52,960 nt of DNA from assembly GCF_014836755.1 (NCBI RefSeq), contig NZ_JACSQF010000003.1:19862-72821 (forward strand), given 5' to 3'. The DNA comes from Oerskovia merdavium (lineage in GTDB: Bacteria > Actinomycetota > Actinomycetes > Actinomycetales > Cellulomonadaceae). Both the position numbers and the translations under genes were made by a program. Shown piece by piece: positions 32,689 through 41,617 of this stretch (position 1 is the first letter of the stretch; the number at the start of each line of letters is the position of its first letter). The notes beneath the pieces were generated by a model. The model had not been told where the DNA came from. It worked only from the letters and a program-made list of their open reading frames with translations, and made no database searches.

Positions 32689-34728
32689 ATGGGAAGCAGC
32701 AGGCTCGCGGCGGTACGGCTCCTGGCCGTGGTCGCGGTGGCGTTCGGGCTCGTCTACATCGGCTGGCGCTGGACGGGGACCGTGGCCTGGGACGCCTGGT
32801 GGATCGCGGTCCCCCTGGTCCTGGCCGAGACGTACAGCCTCGGCGAGACCGTCCTCTACGCGCTGACGATGTGGAACGCGAGACGGCGGGCGCCCGCTCC
32901 CCCGGCGCCCGAGGGCCTGAGCGTCGACGTGTTCGTCACGACGTACAACGAGCCCGTGGACCTGGTGCTGCGCACCGCGATCGCCGCACGCGACATGACG
33001 TACCCGCACGCGACGTGGATCCTCGACGACGGCAACCGGGCCGAGCTCGAGGTCGCGGCCTCGCGCGTGGGGATCGGGTACATCACCCGCGGTCCCGAGT
33101 GGGAGGGGCGCCCCCGGTTCGCCAAGGCGGGCAACGTCAACAACGCGCTGTTCCGCACGAGCGGCGACCTCGTCGCGATCCTCGACGCCGACCAGGTCCC
33201 CGAGCCGCGGTTCCTCGACCGGGTCCTGGGGTACTTCGACGACGAGGAGGTCGCGTTCGTCCAGACGCCCCAGCACTTCTGGAACGTCCCCCCGAACGAC
33301 CCCCTGGGCACCCAGGCCGAGCTCTTCTACGGACCCATCCAGCAGGGCAAGGACGGGTGGGGGGCCGCGTTCTTCTGCGGCTCGAACGCGGTCCTGCGGC
33401 GTGAGGCGCTCATGGCGCTCGGGCTCACCCGGTTCAGCCGGGACGCCCGGGGCAGCATGCGGGCCGCGCTGCGCGCCGGCAGGTCGCGCCTGCAGGACCT
33501 GCTGAGCCAGCTCGCGGTCCGCGAGCCCACGGCCATGCCCGTGGCCGAGCAGGCGCTCGCCGCGGTCCGGCGCGCCGAGGGGCAGTTCCGTCGGGGCGAC
33601 GTCCTGACCGAGATCACGTCCGAGCTGAGAGCGGCGTTCGCCGCAGCCCTCGCTCCGCGCCCCGAGGCCGCACCGCTCCCCGAGGAGGTCGCGGGAGAGC
33701 TGCTCGAAGAGCTCGACGGCGTCCTGGAGCTGGTCGACGTGGCCCGCACCGACCAGGCCCTGACGATCAACCCCCTCGACACGACGACCATCACCGAGGA
33801 CATGGCCACGGCCATGCACCTGCACGCGATGGGCTGGACGAGCGTCTACCACCACGAGGTGCTCGTCCACGGCCTCGCGCCCGAGGACGTGGGCACCGCG
33901 CTCTCCCAGCGCCTGCGCTGGGCGACGGGGTCGATGCAGGTCTTCTTCCGCGACAACCCGCTCATGGTCCGCGGCCTCACGCTCGCCCAGCGGCTCATGT
34001 ACCTGGGCACCATGACGAGCTACCTGAGCGGGTTCGCCGCCCTGGTCTACCTCTCGGCACCGGTGCTCTTCCTGACGGTCGGGATCTTCCCGCTGCACGC
34101 CGACCCCACATTGTTCTTCCTCCACTTCATCCCGTTCTTCGTGGCCTGCCAGCTCCTCTTCCAGCTCTCCGGCCGGGGCAGCCGTGGGCTGTGGCGGGGG
34201 CAGCAGATGTCGTTCGCGCTGTTCCCCACGTGGATAGCGGCCACGCTCTCCGGGGCGTCGGCGGTGTTCCTCGGCAAGCACATCGCGTTCTCGGTCACCT
34301 CCAAGACCAAGCAGGCGACGGGCACGGGCTACCGGCACGTGCTCCCCCAGGTCGTGGCCACGGCCGTGCTGCTCGTGGCCTCGGCGATCGGCGTGGCCCG
34401 CATGCTCGCGGGCGAGGCCTCGGCCCCGGCGACCTACCTCACCCTGGCGTGGGTCGTGGTCGACCTCGCCCTCCTGTCCGCCGCGCTACGTGCAGCGCGG
34501 TACACCGGTCCCGGCGACTCCGTCGTGGACCCCACCCCCCCGTCCGTCGCGCTCCTCGCGGCCCAGGCCGTGAGCGACGGGCTCGACAGCAACGACAGCA
34601 ACGACAGCAACGGCGCTGGGCTCACCTCCCTCCTCGACCCGACGGATCTCCCGCTCGACCTCACCGTCCGCCACGCACCCAGGAGCTCACCATGGCCACC
34701 ATCGTCAGCGCACCCGACCTCACCCTGA
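32689..34728 (+). CDS. Cellulose-synthase-like family 2 glycosyltransferase
   Basis: 679 residues from the ATG at 32689 (GGAGG 6 bases upstream). Two N-terminal membrane helices (about 7-27, 33-55), the cytosolic GT-A domain, then about five to six C-terminal helices. Processive-synthase motifs are complete: DDG at 113-115, DAD at 166-168, FFCGSNA at 228-234, TED at 369-371, QRLRW at 407-411. In BcsA the FFCGS and TED motifs are about 25 residues apart; here about 140, because of a ~115-residue charged, helical insertion (about 245-360). There is no PilZ domain, and no bcsB, bcsC or bcsZ nearby. The product is probably a beta-linked glucan or mannan extruded through the membrane; the exact polymer is unknown. 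The tail contains three SND repeats. It overlaps the STAS gene by 37 bp. Confidence 0.88.
   Translation: MGSSRLAAVRLLAVVAVAFGLVYIGWRWTGTVAWDAWWIAVPLVLAETYSLGETVLYALTMWNARRRAPAPPAPEGLSVDVFVTTYNEPVDLVLRTAIAARDMTYPHATWILDDGNRAELEVAASRVGIGYITRGPEWEGRPRFAKAGNVNNALFRTSGDLVAILDADQVPEPRFLDRVLGYFDDEEVAFVQTPQHFWNVPPNDPLGTQAELFYGPIQQGKDGWGAAFFCGSNAVLRREALMALGLTRFSRDARGSMRAALRAGRSRLQDLLSQLAVREPTAMPVAEQALAAVRRAEGQFRRGDVLTEITSELRAAFAAALAPRPEAAPLPEEVAGELLEELDGVLELVDVARTDQALTINPLDTTTITEDMATAMHLHAMGWTSVYHHEVLVHGLAPEDVGTALSQRLRWATGSMQVFFRDNPLMVRGLTLAQRLMYLGTMTSYLSGFAALVYLSAPVLFLTVGIFPLHADPTLFFLHFIPFFVACQLLFQLSGRGSRGLWRGQQMSFALFPTWIAATLSGASAVFLGKHIAFSVTSKTKQATGTGYRHVLPQVVATAVLLVASAIGVARMLAGEASAPATYLTLAWVVVDLALLSAALRAARYTGPGDSVVDPTPPSVALLAAQAVSDGLDSNDSNDSNGAGLTSLLDPTDLPLDLTVRHAPRSSPWPPSSAHPTSP
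34585..34611 (+). repeat. Tandem 9-bp repeat in the synthase tail
   Basis: GACAGCAAC three times in a row, coding Asp-Ser-Asn repeats in the cytosolic C-terminal tail. In-frame unit length, so copy number could vary without frameshift. Confidence 0.8.
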
Positions 34729-35060
34729 CCCACCCCGTCACGAGCATCGACCTCCCGACCGGCGGCAGGCTCGACGCAGCGGCCGTCCTGGCCCTGCGCG
34801 GCCCCGTGGCCGCGGCCGTCGCCGACGGCCCGGTGCTCGTCCTGCTCGACGTCTCGGGCGTCGACGGCGTCTCGCCGTCGGGGGTCGCCGGGCTGCTGGA
34901 CCTGCTGCGCGTCGTCCGCTCGCGCGGCGGGGACCTGCGGTTCTTCGGGGCCTCGGCGGCGGTCCGGCACGCCTTCACCGCACTGCGCCTGGACACCGTG
35001 GCCCGCATCTACGGCGGCCACGACGAGGCGCGGGGACTGCTCGCCACCCGGGCCTCCTGA
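34692..35060 (+). CDS. STAS-domain protein (SpoIIAA/RsbV-like)
   Basis: 122 residues, one STAS domain. The strand-loop LVLLDVSGVDGVSPSGVAGLLDLLRVV holds the usual phosphorylatable serine position (Ser61 or Ser63 ahead of Gly64). Anti-sigma-factor antagonists use this Ser as an on/off switch set by a kinase. The ATG has AGGAG upstream and lies inside the 3' end of the synthase gene; the stop overlaps the GH26 start (TGATG). This coupling suggests stoichiometric production with the synthase, perhaps replacing PilZ as the regulatory module (inference). No kinase or phosphatase gene is in the window. Confidence 0.85.
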   Translation: MATIVSAPDLTLTHPVTSIDLPTGGRLDAAAVLALRGPVAAAVADGPVLVLLDVSGVDGVSPSGVAGLLDLLRVVRSRGGDLRFFGASAAVRHAFTALRLDTVARIYGGHDEARGLLATRAS

Positions 35061-36280
35061 TGACGTTCTACCTCCCTGGGACGAGCGGGCGCCGGCGGCG
35101 GCCCGGCCTGGTGACGCCCGTCATGATCATGTTCCTGGGCGTGGGGGCGGTCGGCGCCGGGTTCGCGGTCGCGGGTCCGCCCGAGGCCGGGCCGCCGCCT
35201 GCCCCCGAGGCCTGCACGGCCGACGCCGCGCAGGTCGTCCCCGACGACGGCACGCTGCTCGGGGTCAACCTCGACTGGGCGTCCGAGACGCTCGAGGAGC
35301 ACCGGACGTACCTGGGCCACGCCCCGGCCGTCGCGGTCCAGTTCTCCGACGTCCCCTACGACCGGGCGACCTGGGAGCACACGGTCAGCGCGGTCACCCA
35401 GATGAAGGCCAACGGCGGGGTGCTGCTCCTGACCCTCGAGCCGCACGCGGGCCTGGCCGCCATGAGCGACGAGGTGATCGCGACGCTCGCGCACGACCTG
35501 CGCGAGGTCAACCAGCAGGGCGTCGCGGTCGTGCTGCGGTTCGCGCACGAGATGAACGGCTCGTGGTACGCGTGGGGACAGCAGCCCACGGCGTACGTCG
35601 AGACGTTCCGGCGGGTCGCCGCGGCGGTCCACGACCAGGCGCCCGGCACGGCCATGATGTGGGCGCCCAACTACGGGGGCGGGTACCCGTTCACCGGGGG
35701 CCAGTTCGCGGCGCTCCCCGGGTCGGCCGACTACGCGGCCCTCGACACCGACGGCGACGGCACGGTCACCATGTCCGACGACAGCTACCTCCCGTACTTC
35801 CCCGGGGACGACGCCGTCGACTGGGTCGGCGTCTCGCTCTACCACTGGGGCAACCAGCGCCCGTGGGGCAACAACGAGGTCCCCGAGGACGGCAAGTTCC
35901 TCGCGATGCTGACGGGCACCTACGTCGGCACGGCCGGGGACGACGCCGCCGTCCCGGACTTCTACACCGTGTACGGCGTCGAGCACGGCCACCCGGTCGC
36001 GGTCCCCGAGACCGCCGCGATCTACACGCCCTCGCGCGGTGGCGCGGCCGAGCTCGACATCAAGCGCGCCTGGTGGCGGCAGGTCTTCTCCCCGGAGACC
36101 CACGAGCGGTTCCCGCAGCTCAAGATGGTCAACTGGTTCGAGTGGGACAAGTACGAGATCGAGATCGACGACGACGTCGACTGGCGTGCGGCGGGTGCCC
36201 CCGACGTGCGTGACGCGTTCGTCGCCGACCTCCCGTCGTGGCTGCGCTACGCCGAGGACGTCTCGACCTGCAAGGAGTGA
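35060..36280 (+). CDS. Membrane-anchored or secreted GH26-like glycoside hydrolase
   Basis: 406 residues. The N-terminal basic segment (RRRRPG) and hydrophobic helix (about 18-38) act as signal or anchor. The catalytic domain (about 55-395) has the GH26 acid/base motif RFAHEMNGSWYAWG with Glu164, and the likely nucleophile Glu317 in VAVPETAA. Between them an EF-hand-like loop DTDGDGTVTMSDD (about 229-241) suggests a bound calcium and makes the Glu-Glu spacing longer than usual. GH26 covers beta-mannanases, lichenases and beta-1,3-xylanases, so it fits trimming of a beta-polymer. ATG overlaps the STAS stop. Confidence 0.82.
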   Translation: MTFYLPGTSGRRRRPGLVTPVMIMFLGVGAVGAGFAVAGPPEAGPPPAPEACTADAAQVVPDDGTLLGVNLDWASETLEEHRTYLGHAPAVAVQFSDVPYDRATWEHTVSAVTQMKANGGVLLLTLEPHAGLAAMSDEVIATLAHDLREVNQQGVAVVLRFAHEMNGSWYAWGQQPTAYVETFRRVAAAVHDQAPGTAMMWAPNYGGGYPFTGGQFAALPGSADYAALDTDGDGTVTMSDDSYLPYFPGDDAVDWVGVSLYHWGNQRPWGNNEVPEDGKFLAMLTGTYVGTAGDDAAVPDFYTVYGVEHGHPVAVPETAAIYTPSRGGAAELDIKRAWWRQVFSPETHERFPQLKMVNWFEWDKYEIEIDDDVDWRAAGAPDVRDAFVADLPSWLRYAEDVSTCKE

Positions 36281-36282
36281 TC

Positions 36283-37587
36283 ATGCGCACCTCCACGTCC
36301 CCCAGCCTCCTGCTCTCGGCCGTCATCGTGGTCGCGGTGCTCGGGACGCTCGCGGCCGCCGCCGTCGGTCCTCCGGCCGCACGGACCGCGAGCGCCGCCC
36401 CGACCATGGGTGCTCCGCCCGGGCCGCTCACCTGGTCCGACGAGTTCGACGGCGCCCCCGGGGCCCCGCCCGACCCCGCACGCTGGCGCCTCGAGACGGG
36501 GGGCAGCGGGTGGGGCAACGACGAGCTCCAGTACTACACCGACAGCCCGAGCAACGCCTCGACCGACGGGGCGGGCCACCTCGTCGTCACGGCCCGCAAG
36601 GAGAACCCGGCCGGCTATCAGTGCCACTACGGACGCTGCGAGTACACGTCGGCACGGCTCATCACCGCGGACCGGTTCGCCCAGCAGCACGGGCGCTTCG
36701 AGGCACGCATCAAGATCCCGGGCGGGCAGGGGACGTGGCCCGCGTTCTGGATGCTCGGGCAGGACATCTTCACCTCGGAACCGTGGCCCGCGAGCGGCGA
36801 GATCGACGTGATGGAGAACGTCGGTCAGGAGCCCGGCACGGTGTGGGGAAGCCTGCACGGTCCCGGGTACTCGGGGGCGGACGCGGTGCACGAGTCGTTC
36901 ACGCTCCCCGGGGGGCAACGCGTCGCCGACGACTTCCACACCTTCACGGTCGACTGGGCACCGGACTCGATCACCTGGTACGTCGACGGCGTCGCGTACT
37001 CGCACAAGACCCCCGCCGACACCGGCGGGGCACCCTGGGTGTTCGACGACCCGTTCTTCCTGCTGCTCAACCTCGCGGTCGGTGGGGACTGGCCGGGAGC
37101 ACCCGACGCGAGCACCCCGCTGCCCGCGCAGATGGTCGTCGACTACGTCCGGGCCTACGCGTGGGACCGACCCGACGAGCCGGGCACGTCGCCCGTCTCC
37201 ACGACGGGGCAGCTCGTGGGGCTCGGCGGGACGTGCCTCGAGCTGCCCTGGGGCGACACCGCCGCCGGCGTCCCGGTCCAGGTCCGCACGTGCTCGGACG
37301 CCGCCCACCAGCGGTGGACGCTCGAGGCCGACGGCACGGTCCGCACGCTCGGACGCTGCCTCGACGTCGCGTGGGGCGCCCGCGAGGACGGCGCGAAGAT
37401 CCAGACCGCGCCGTGCTCGGGCGATCCTGCCCAGCAGTTCGTGCTCACCGCGAGCCACGACCTGGTCAACCCGCAGGCCGACCGGTGCGTCGACGTCAAG
37501 GACTTCAGCACGGCCGACGGATCGCCCGTCCAGCTCTGGGGCTGCGCCGGGACCGCCAACCAGAAGTGGTGGGTCCGCTCCCCCTGA
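36283..37587 (+). CDS. Secreted GH16 beta-glucanase with ricin-type CBM13
   Basis: 434 residues from the ATG at 36283 (AAGGAG overlapping the GH26 stop region). Sec signal about 1-37. The GH16 domain (about 45-300) has the catalytic beta-bulge motif GEIDVMENVG with Glu173, Asp175 and Glu178, the ExDxxE form typical of laminarinase-like beta-1,3-glucanases rather than ExDxE lichenases. The C-terminal part (about 305-434) is a three-repeat ricin B-like beta-trefoil with Gln-x-Trp motifs (HQRWTLE, AQQFVLT, NQKWWVR). It would cut a beta-1,3- or mixed-linkage glucan outside the cell. Last gene of the operon, followed by a strong terminator. Confidence 0.92.
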   Translation: MRTSTSPSLLLSAVIVVAVLGTLAAAAVGPPAARTASAAPTMGAPPGPLTWSDEFDGAPGAPPDPARWRLETGGSGWGNDELQYYTDSPSNASTDGAGHLVVTARKENPAGYQCHYGRCEYTSARLITADRFAQQHGRFEARIKIPGGQGTWPAFWMLGQDIFTSEPWPASGEIDVMENVGQEPGTVWGSLHGPGYSGADAVHESFTLPGGQRVADDFHTFTVDWAPDSITWYVDGVAYSHKTPADTGGAPWVFDDPFFLLLNLAVGGDWPGAPDASTPLPAQMVVDYVRAYAWDRPDEPGTSPVSTTGQLVGLGGTCLELPWGDTAAGVPVQVRTCSDAAHQRWTLEADGTVRTLGRCLDVAWGAREDGAKIQTAPCSGDPAQQFVLTASHDLVNPQADRCVDVKDFSTADGSPVQLWGCAGTANQKWWVRSP

Positions 37588-37679
37588 GGCTGTCGTCCGA
37601 GCCGTCCCGGGCGCCTCGGGACGTGCCCGCGCGGCGTGCGCCCCGCCGTCGGGCCGGTGCGGTCCCCGCCCAGGACGCA

Positions 37680-37714
37680 GCGAGGCGCGTCCCCGTCCAG
37701 GGGACGCGCCTCGC
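37680..37714. terminator. Bidirectional terminator, GH16 operon and GNAT gene
   Basis: Perfect 15-bp hairpin GCGAGGCGCGTCCCC/GGGGACGCGCCTCGC, loop GTCCA, in the 141-bp gap between convergent genes ending at 37587 and 37729. Confidence 0.75.
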
Positions 37715-37728
37715 CGGTGCGTGAGGGC

Positions 37729-38247
37729 TCAGTCCTGCCCGACGGCGTCGCTCGCGTTGCGCGCCTCGGCCTCGCCCAGGATGCGGCGCAGGTACGTGTA
37801 CGTGAGGTCGCCCGCGGCCTTGTCGTACTGCTCCTCGTAGCCGTGACGCGTGTAGAGCTCGAGGTTCTGCTTGGAGTCCTTGCCCGTGAAGACCCAGATC
37901 TCCGTGGTCTCCTCGGGAAGGTGCGGCAGCACCGCGAAGAGCATCTGCGTGCCGATCCCGCGACCCTGCAGGTCCGGGGCGACGGCGAGCCTGCCGAGCG
38001 TGGCCTTGCCGCCCTCGATCTCGACGCGCACCGAACCGACCAGGCGCGGCCCCTGCCACGCACCGAGCGTGATGACGCCCGGCGTCGCCAGGTCCGCCTT
38101 GAGCTCCGCGAGCGTCTGGGTCAGCGGCGGGATGTTGGGGTCCCCGTAGAGCTGCGCCTCGGTGACGAACGCTGCCCGGCGGAGCGTGAGGAGCTCCCCC
38201 GCGTGCTCGTCCGTGACGAGGTCCATGGTCATCGGCGTGTCGGTCAT
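37729..38247 (-). CDS. GNAT-family N-acetyltransferase
   Basis: 172 residues. GNAT fold with motif A LGRLAVAPDLQGRGIGTQML (acetyl-CoA pyrophosphate loop) and motif B NLELYTRHGYEEQ. The N-terminal DEHAGELLTLRRAAFVTEAQLYG is common in this actinobacterial subgroup. Substrate unknown. The ATG has CACGAT six bases upstream, a weaker form of the leaderless architecture, and points away from purU. Confidence 0.85.
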   Translation of the reverse strand: MTDTPMTMDLVTDEHAGELLTLRRAAFVTEAQLYGDPNIPPLTQTLAELKADLATPGVITLGAWQGPRLVGSVRVEIEGGKATLGRLAVAPDLQGRGIGTQMLFAVLPHLPEETTEIWVFTGKDSKQNLELYTRHGYEEQYDKAAGDLTYTYLRRILGEAEARNASDAVGQD

Positions 38248-38330
38248 GGTCCCATCGTGTCAGATCCAGGCAGCCTCGACGTCCGCGTCCGCGGGTGGAA
38301 TGCCGACCGTCTCACCCCCTCGATCGCGGC

Positions 38331-38336
38331 TACCCT
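38331..38336 (+). promoter_or_regulatory. purU: -10 box of purU (leaderless)
   Basis: TACCCT, six bases, GTG at 38343, no ribosome site. Confidence 0.5.
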
Positions 38337-38342
38337 GGGACC

Positions 38343-39224
<882 letters not shown>

Positions 39225-39316
39225 CGGACCGGTTCGCGGGTCTCCCGTGACCATCCCGCCTCGGGCCACGCTCCAGGTCGTCACGACCCGGTGGACCAAG
39301 CGCTCGCGCGGCGGCG

Positions 39317-39784
39317 TCAGAGCGGCAGCTTGAACCCCTCGTGCGACTGCGCGTAGCCGAGCGAACGGTAGAACCGGTGCGCGTCCCCGCGAGCCTTGTC
39401 CGACGTGAGCTGCGCGAGCGACGCACCACGCTCGCGCCCGCGCTCGTGCGCCCACGCCATCATCGCGCGCCCGATCCCCTGTCCGCGCAGCCGCGAGTCG
39501 ACGCGCACGGCCTCGACGAGCAACCGGGTCGCCCCGCGCCGCGAGATGCCCGGGACGAACGTCAGCTGCATGACCCCGACGACCTCGCCGCCCACGTCCG
39601 CGACCACGAGCTCGTTGTTCGGGTCCGCGTCGATCGCGGCGAACGCGACGTGGTGCTCGTCCCCCAGCTCGCCCGTGCGCCGGGCGGCGATCGCGTCGTC
39701 GGCGATGAGCTCGACGACGCGGGCGAGGTCGTCGAGGCGGGCGGTCCGGAAGGTCACGGGGCTCGGGGTGGGCGCGGTCGTCAC
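39317..39784 (-). CDS. GNAT-family N-acetyltransferase
   Basis: 155 residues from the GTG at 39784, with TAGCGT eight bases upstream; an ATG at 39805 lies upstream of that box and is disfavoured. Motif A VEAVRVDSRLRGQGIGRAMMAWA and C-terminal HRFYRSLGYAQSHEGFKLPL mark a typical small GNAT. Substrate unknown. The 92-bp gap to the convergent purU end has only a small hairpin. Confidence 0.85.
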   Translation of the reverse strand: MTTAPTPSPVTFRTARLDDLARVVELIADDAIAARRTGELGDEHHVAFAAIDADPNNELVVADVGGEVVGVMQLTFVPGISRRGATRLLVEAVRVDSRLRGQGIGRAMMAWAHERGRERGASLAQLTSDKARGDAHRFYRSLGYAQSHEGFKLPL

Positions 39785-39792
39785 GGCTGGGC

Positions 39793-39798
39793 ACGCTA
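39793..39798 (-). promoter_or_regulatory. -10 box of the second GNAT gene
   Basis: TAGCGT on the minus strand, eight bases from the GTG at 39784, giving a near-leaderless message. Confidence 0.4.
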
Positions 39799-39813
39799 CC
39801 AGCACCGGAAGGC

Positions 39814-39963
39814 GAGGGGCCCATCGCGCCTGCAGCGCGAGGGCCCCTCTCGGACCCGGCCCGGCTCGAACGGGCAGCCACCCTCACCAGCTGCAGGCAG
39901 GACGCGCCTTACCGGGTAGGCGCGCCTTGGGCGGGTTCAGAGATGAACGTACATCGAGCGATG
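39814..39963. ncRNA. Structured non-coding region with tRNA-like T-arm
   Basis: A 150-bp stretch dense in hairpins. It holds a 15-bp stem with one bulge (39814-39849) and a segment with exact T-arm geometry on the minus strand, GCCCG-TTCGAGC-CGGGC (39859-39875). It also has a 7-bp stem CGCGCCT/AGGCGCG (39903-39924), GTTCA-GAGA-TGAAC (39935-39948), and CATCG/CGATG (39952-39963). I could not fit an anticodon arm or a matching acceptor stem, so this is not an intact tRNA. It could be a decayed tRNA, a small RNA, or the extended 3' end of the MocR gene, whose stop is at 39996. Confidence 0.35.
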
Positions 39964-39995
39964 GAGCAGGTCATCGTCTTTTCGGGGGACGCACC

Positions 39996-41537
39996 CTAAG
40001 GCCTCGCGGCCCGCACCGCGGCCGCGAGCCGGGCCACCGCCTCCTCGACGCGCGCGTCCGCGAGGTTGCCGTACCCGACGACGATCCGGTCGTGCTCGCC
40101 CTCGCGCGCGGGTGCGGCCGTCGCCCGGTACCGCTCGATCGCCGTGACCGACACCTCGCGCAGCACCGCCTCACGCACCACGTCCGCGGCCACGACGCCG
40201 GTCGGGAGCGTGACCACGGCGTGCATGCCCGCGGCGATCCCCGTGACGCTCGCGCCCGGCAGCGCGGCCCCGAGCGCGGACACGAGTGCCACGCGGCGCC
40301 GACGGAACCGGCCGCGCGACGCGCGCAGGTGCCGCTCGTACGCGCCCGAGACCAGGAACCTGGTCAGCGCGAGCTGGTCGATCGTGGACGGTCCGGCACC
40401 GCCCCGGTCGACGACCCTGCCGAGCAACCCGGGCGGCAGGACGACCCATCCCAGCCCGAACCCGGGGGACATCGTCTTGCTCAGCGATCCCAGCAGCACG
40501 ACCCGGTCGGGCGCGAGGCCCTGCATCGCGGCCACGGGGCGGCGGTCGTAGCGGAACTCGGCGTCGTAGTCGTCCTCGACGACCATGCCGTCGACGTCGC
40601 GCGCCCAGCGCACGAGGGCCTCACGGCGCCCCGGCGACAGGGCAGCACCCGTGGGGAACTGGTGGGCGGGAGTCACGAGCGCGGCCCGCGCCCCGGTCCG
40701 GCGCGACGCCGCGAGGAGCGCGTCGACGTCGACCCCGTCCTCGTCGACCGGGACGGGCACGGGCGTGAGCCCTGCGGCCGCGGCCGTCTCGCGCAGGCGC
40801 GACCAGCTCGGGTCTTCGACGAGGAGAGCCCGGTGCCCGGCCTGGTGCAGCGCGCCGGCAATCCGCCGCATCGCGTCGTCCGCGCCGTGGGTCACGACGA
40901 CGTCGCCCGCCCCTGCCCGCACGTGCCGGGCGCGCGCGAGGTAGGTCGCGAGCGCCGCCCGGGTCGCGGGGTGACCGGTCGGGTCGGGCGCGGCGAGGTC
41001 GGCGTCGGGTGCCACGGCAAGGGCTTCGCGCAGCGCACGGACCCAGGCGGCGCGCGGGACGTGCCGCAGGTCGGGCACCCCGGGCCCCAGGTCGAAGCGC
41101 GCTCGCGGGGCACGGGTCCCCGTGCCGGCACGGCCCGACGACGTCGCTCGCGTCCCGACGTCGTCGCGTGCGGCTCGGGAGGACGGCGGGGCGGTCCCGG
41201 CCGAGAGCGGCACCCTCGTCCCCGAGCCGGTCCGGGACTCGAGGAACCCCTCGGCGACGAGCTGGCCGTAGGCCTCGGTCACGACCCAGCGCGAGACGCC
41301 GAGCGTCTCCGCGAGGACCCGGCTGGGTGGCAGGGCTGCGCCCGGAGGGACCCTCCCCGAACGGACGGCCACCCGCACCGCGGCACCGAGCCGGGCGTGG
41401 AGCGGGTCCGGCCCCTCACCCAGGTCGAGGACTGTCTCCCAGGCGAGCGCCGCCGTCGGGCCTGGGCTGGACGAACCGGACGCACGGGACACGCCCGCCA
41501 CGAACCGCCGGCGCGAATTGGTCTGGTCCGATGCCAT
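39996..41537 (-). CDS. MocR/GabR-family regulator (GntR HTH plus aminotransferase fold)
   Basis: 513 residues. GntR winged HTH (about 45-120; VRSGRVPPGAALPPSRVLAETLGVSRWVVTEAYGQLVAEGFLES), a low-complexity linker (about 130-170), then a class I aminotransferase-like domain (about 175-505) with VVTHGADDAMRRIAG, VVEDDYDAEFRY and the PLP-lysine segment LLGSLSKTMSPGFGLGWVV. MocR proteins sense PLP or amino compounds. It is divergent from the aldo-keto reductase with 80 bp between starts, and so is the likely regulator of that gene. A TACGGT -10 box lies 8 bases upstream of the ATG. Confidence 0.9.
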   Translation of the reverse strand: MASDQTNSRRRFVAGVSRASGSSSPGPTAALAWETVLDLGEGPDPLHARLGAAVRVAVRSGRVPPGAALPPSRVLAETLGVSRWVVTEAYGQLVAEGFLESRTGSGTRVPLSAGTAPPSSRAARDDVGTRATSSGRAGTGTRAPRARFDLGPGVPDLRHVPRAAWVRALREALAVAPDADLAAPDPTGHPATRAALATYLARARHVRAGAGDVVVTHGADDAMRRIAGALHQAGHRALLVEDPSWSRLRETAAAAGLTPVPVPVDEDGVDVDALLAASRRTGARAALVTPAHQFPTGAALSPGRREALVRWARDVDGMVVEDDYDAEFRYDRRPVAAMQGLAPDRVVLLGSLSKTMSPGFGLGWVVLPPGLLGRVVDRGGAGPSTIDQLALTRFLVSGAYERHLRASRGRFRRRRVALVSALGAALPGASVTGIAAGMHAVVTLPTGVVAADVVREAVLREVSVTAIERYRATAAPAREGEHDRIVVGYGNLADARVEEAVARLAAAVRAARP

Positions 41538-41545
41538 GCCAATGG

Positions 41546-41577
41546 ACCGTACACCCAGGCCGCTCGCCTCCTAGCGT
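41546..41577. promoter_or_regulatory. Divergent promoters of the MocR and aldo-keto reductase genes
   Basis: Minus-strand -10 TACGGT (41546-41551), eight bases from the MocR ATG; plus-strand -10 TAGCGT (41572-41577), 40 bases from the reductase ATG. TTGGTC/GGTCC motifs and their complement GGACC around 41518-41548 are the type of half-sites MocR regulators bind. Confidence 0.4.
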
Positions 41578-41617
41578 GGATGACGTCAACCCACCGCCCC
41601 CTTCACCGGAGACCACC

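Noticed and set aside
34585-34611. CRISPR-like or satellite repeat
   Set aside because: Three in-frame 9-bp units coding Asp-Ser-Asn in a protein tail; a simple coding microsatellite.
39225-39316. Terminator between purU and the second GNAT gene
   Set aside because: Only a 5-bp stem (GGTCG/CGACC) is present, too weak to call.
39841-39960. Functional tRNA on the minus strand
   Set aside because: Only the T-arm fits. No 7-bp acceptor pairing and no 5-bp anticodon stem could be found, and CCA is absent.
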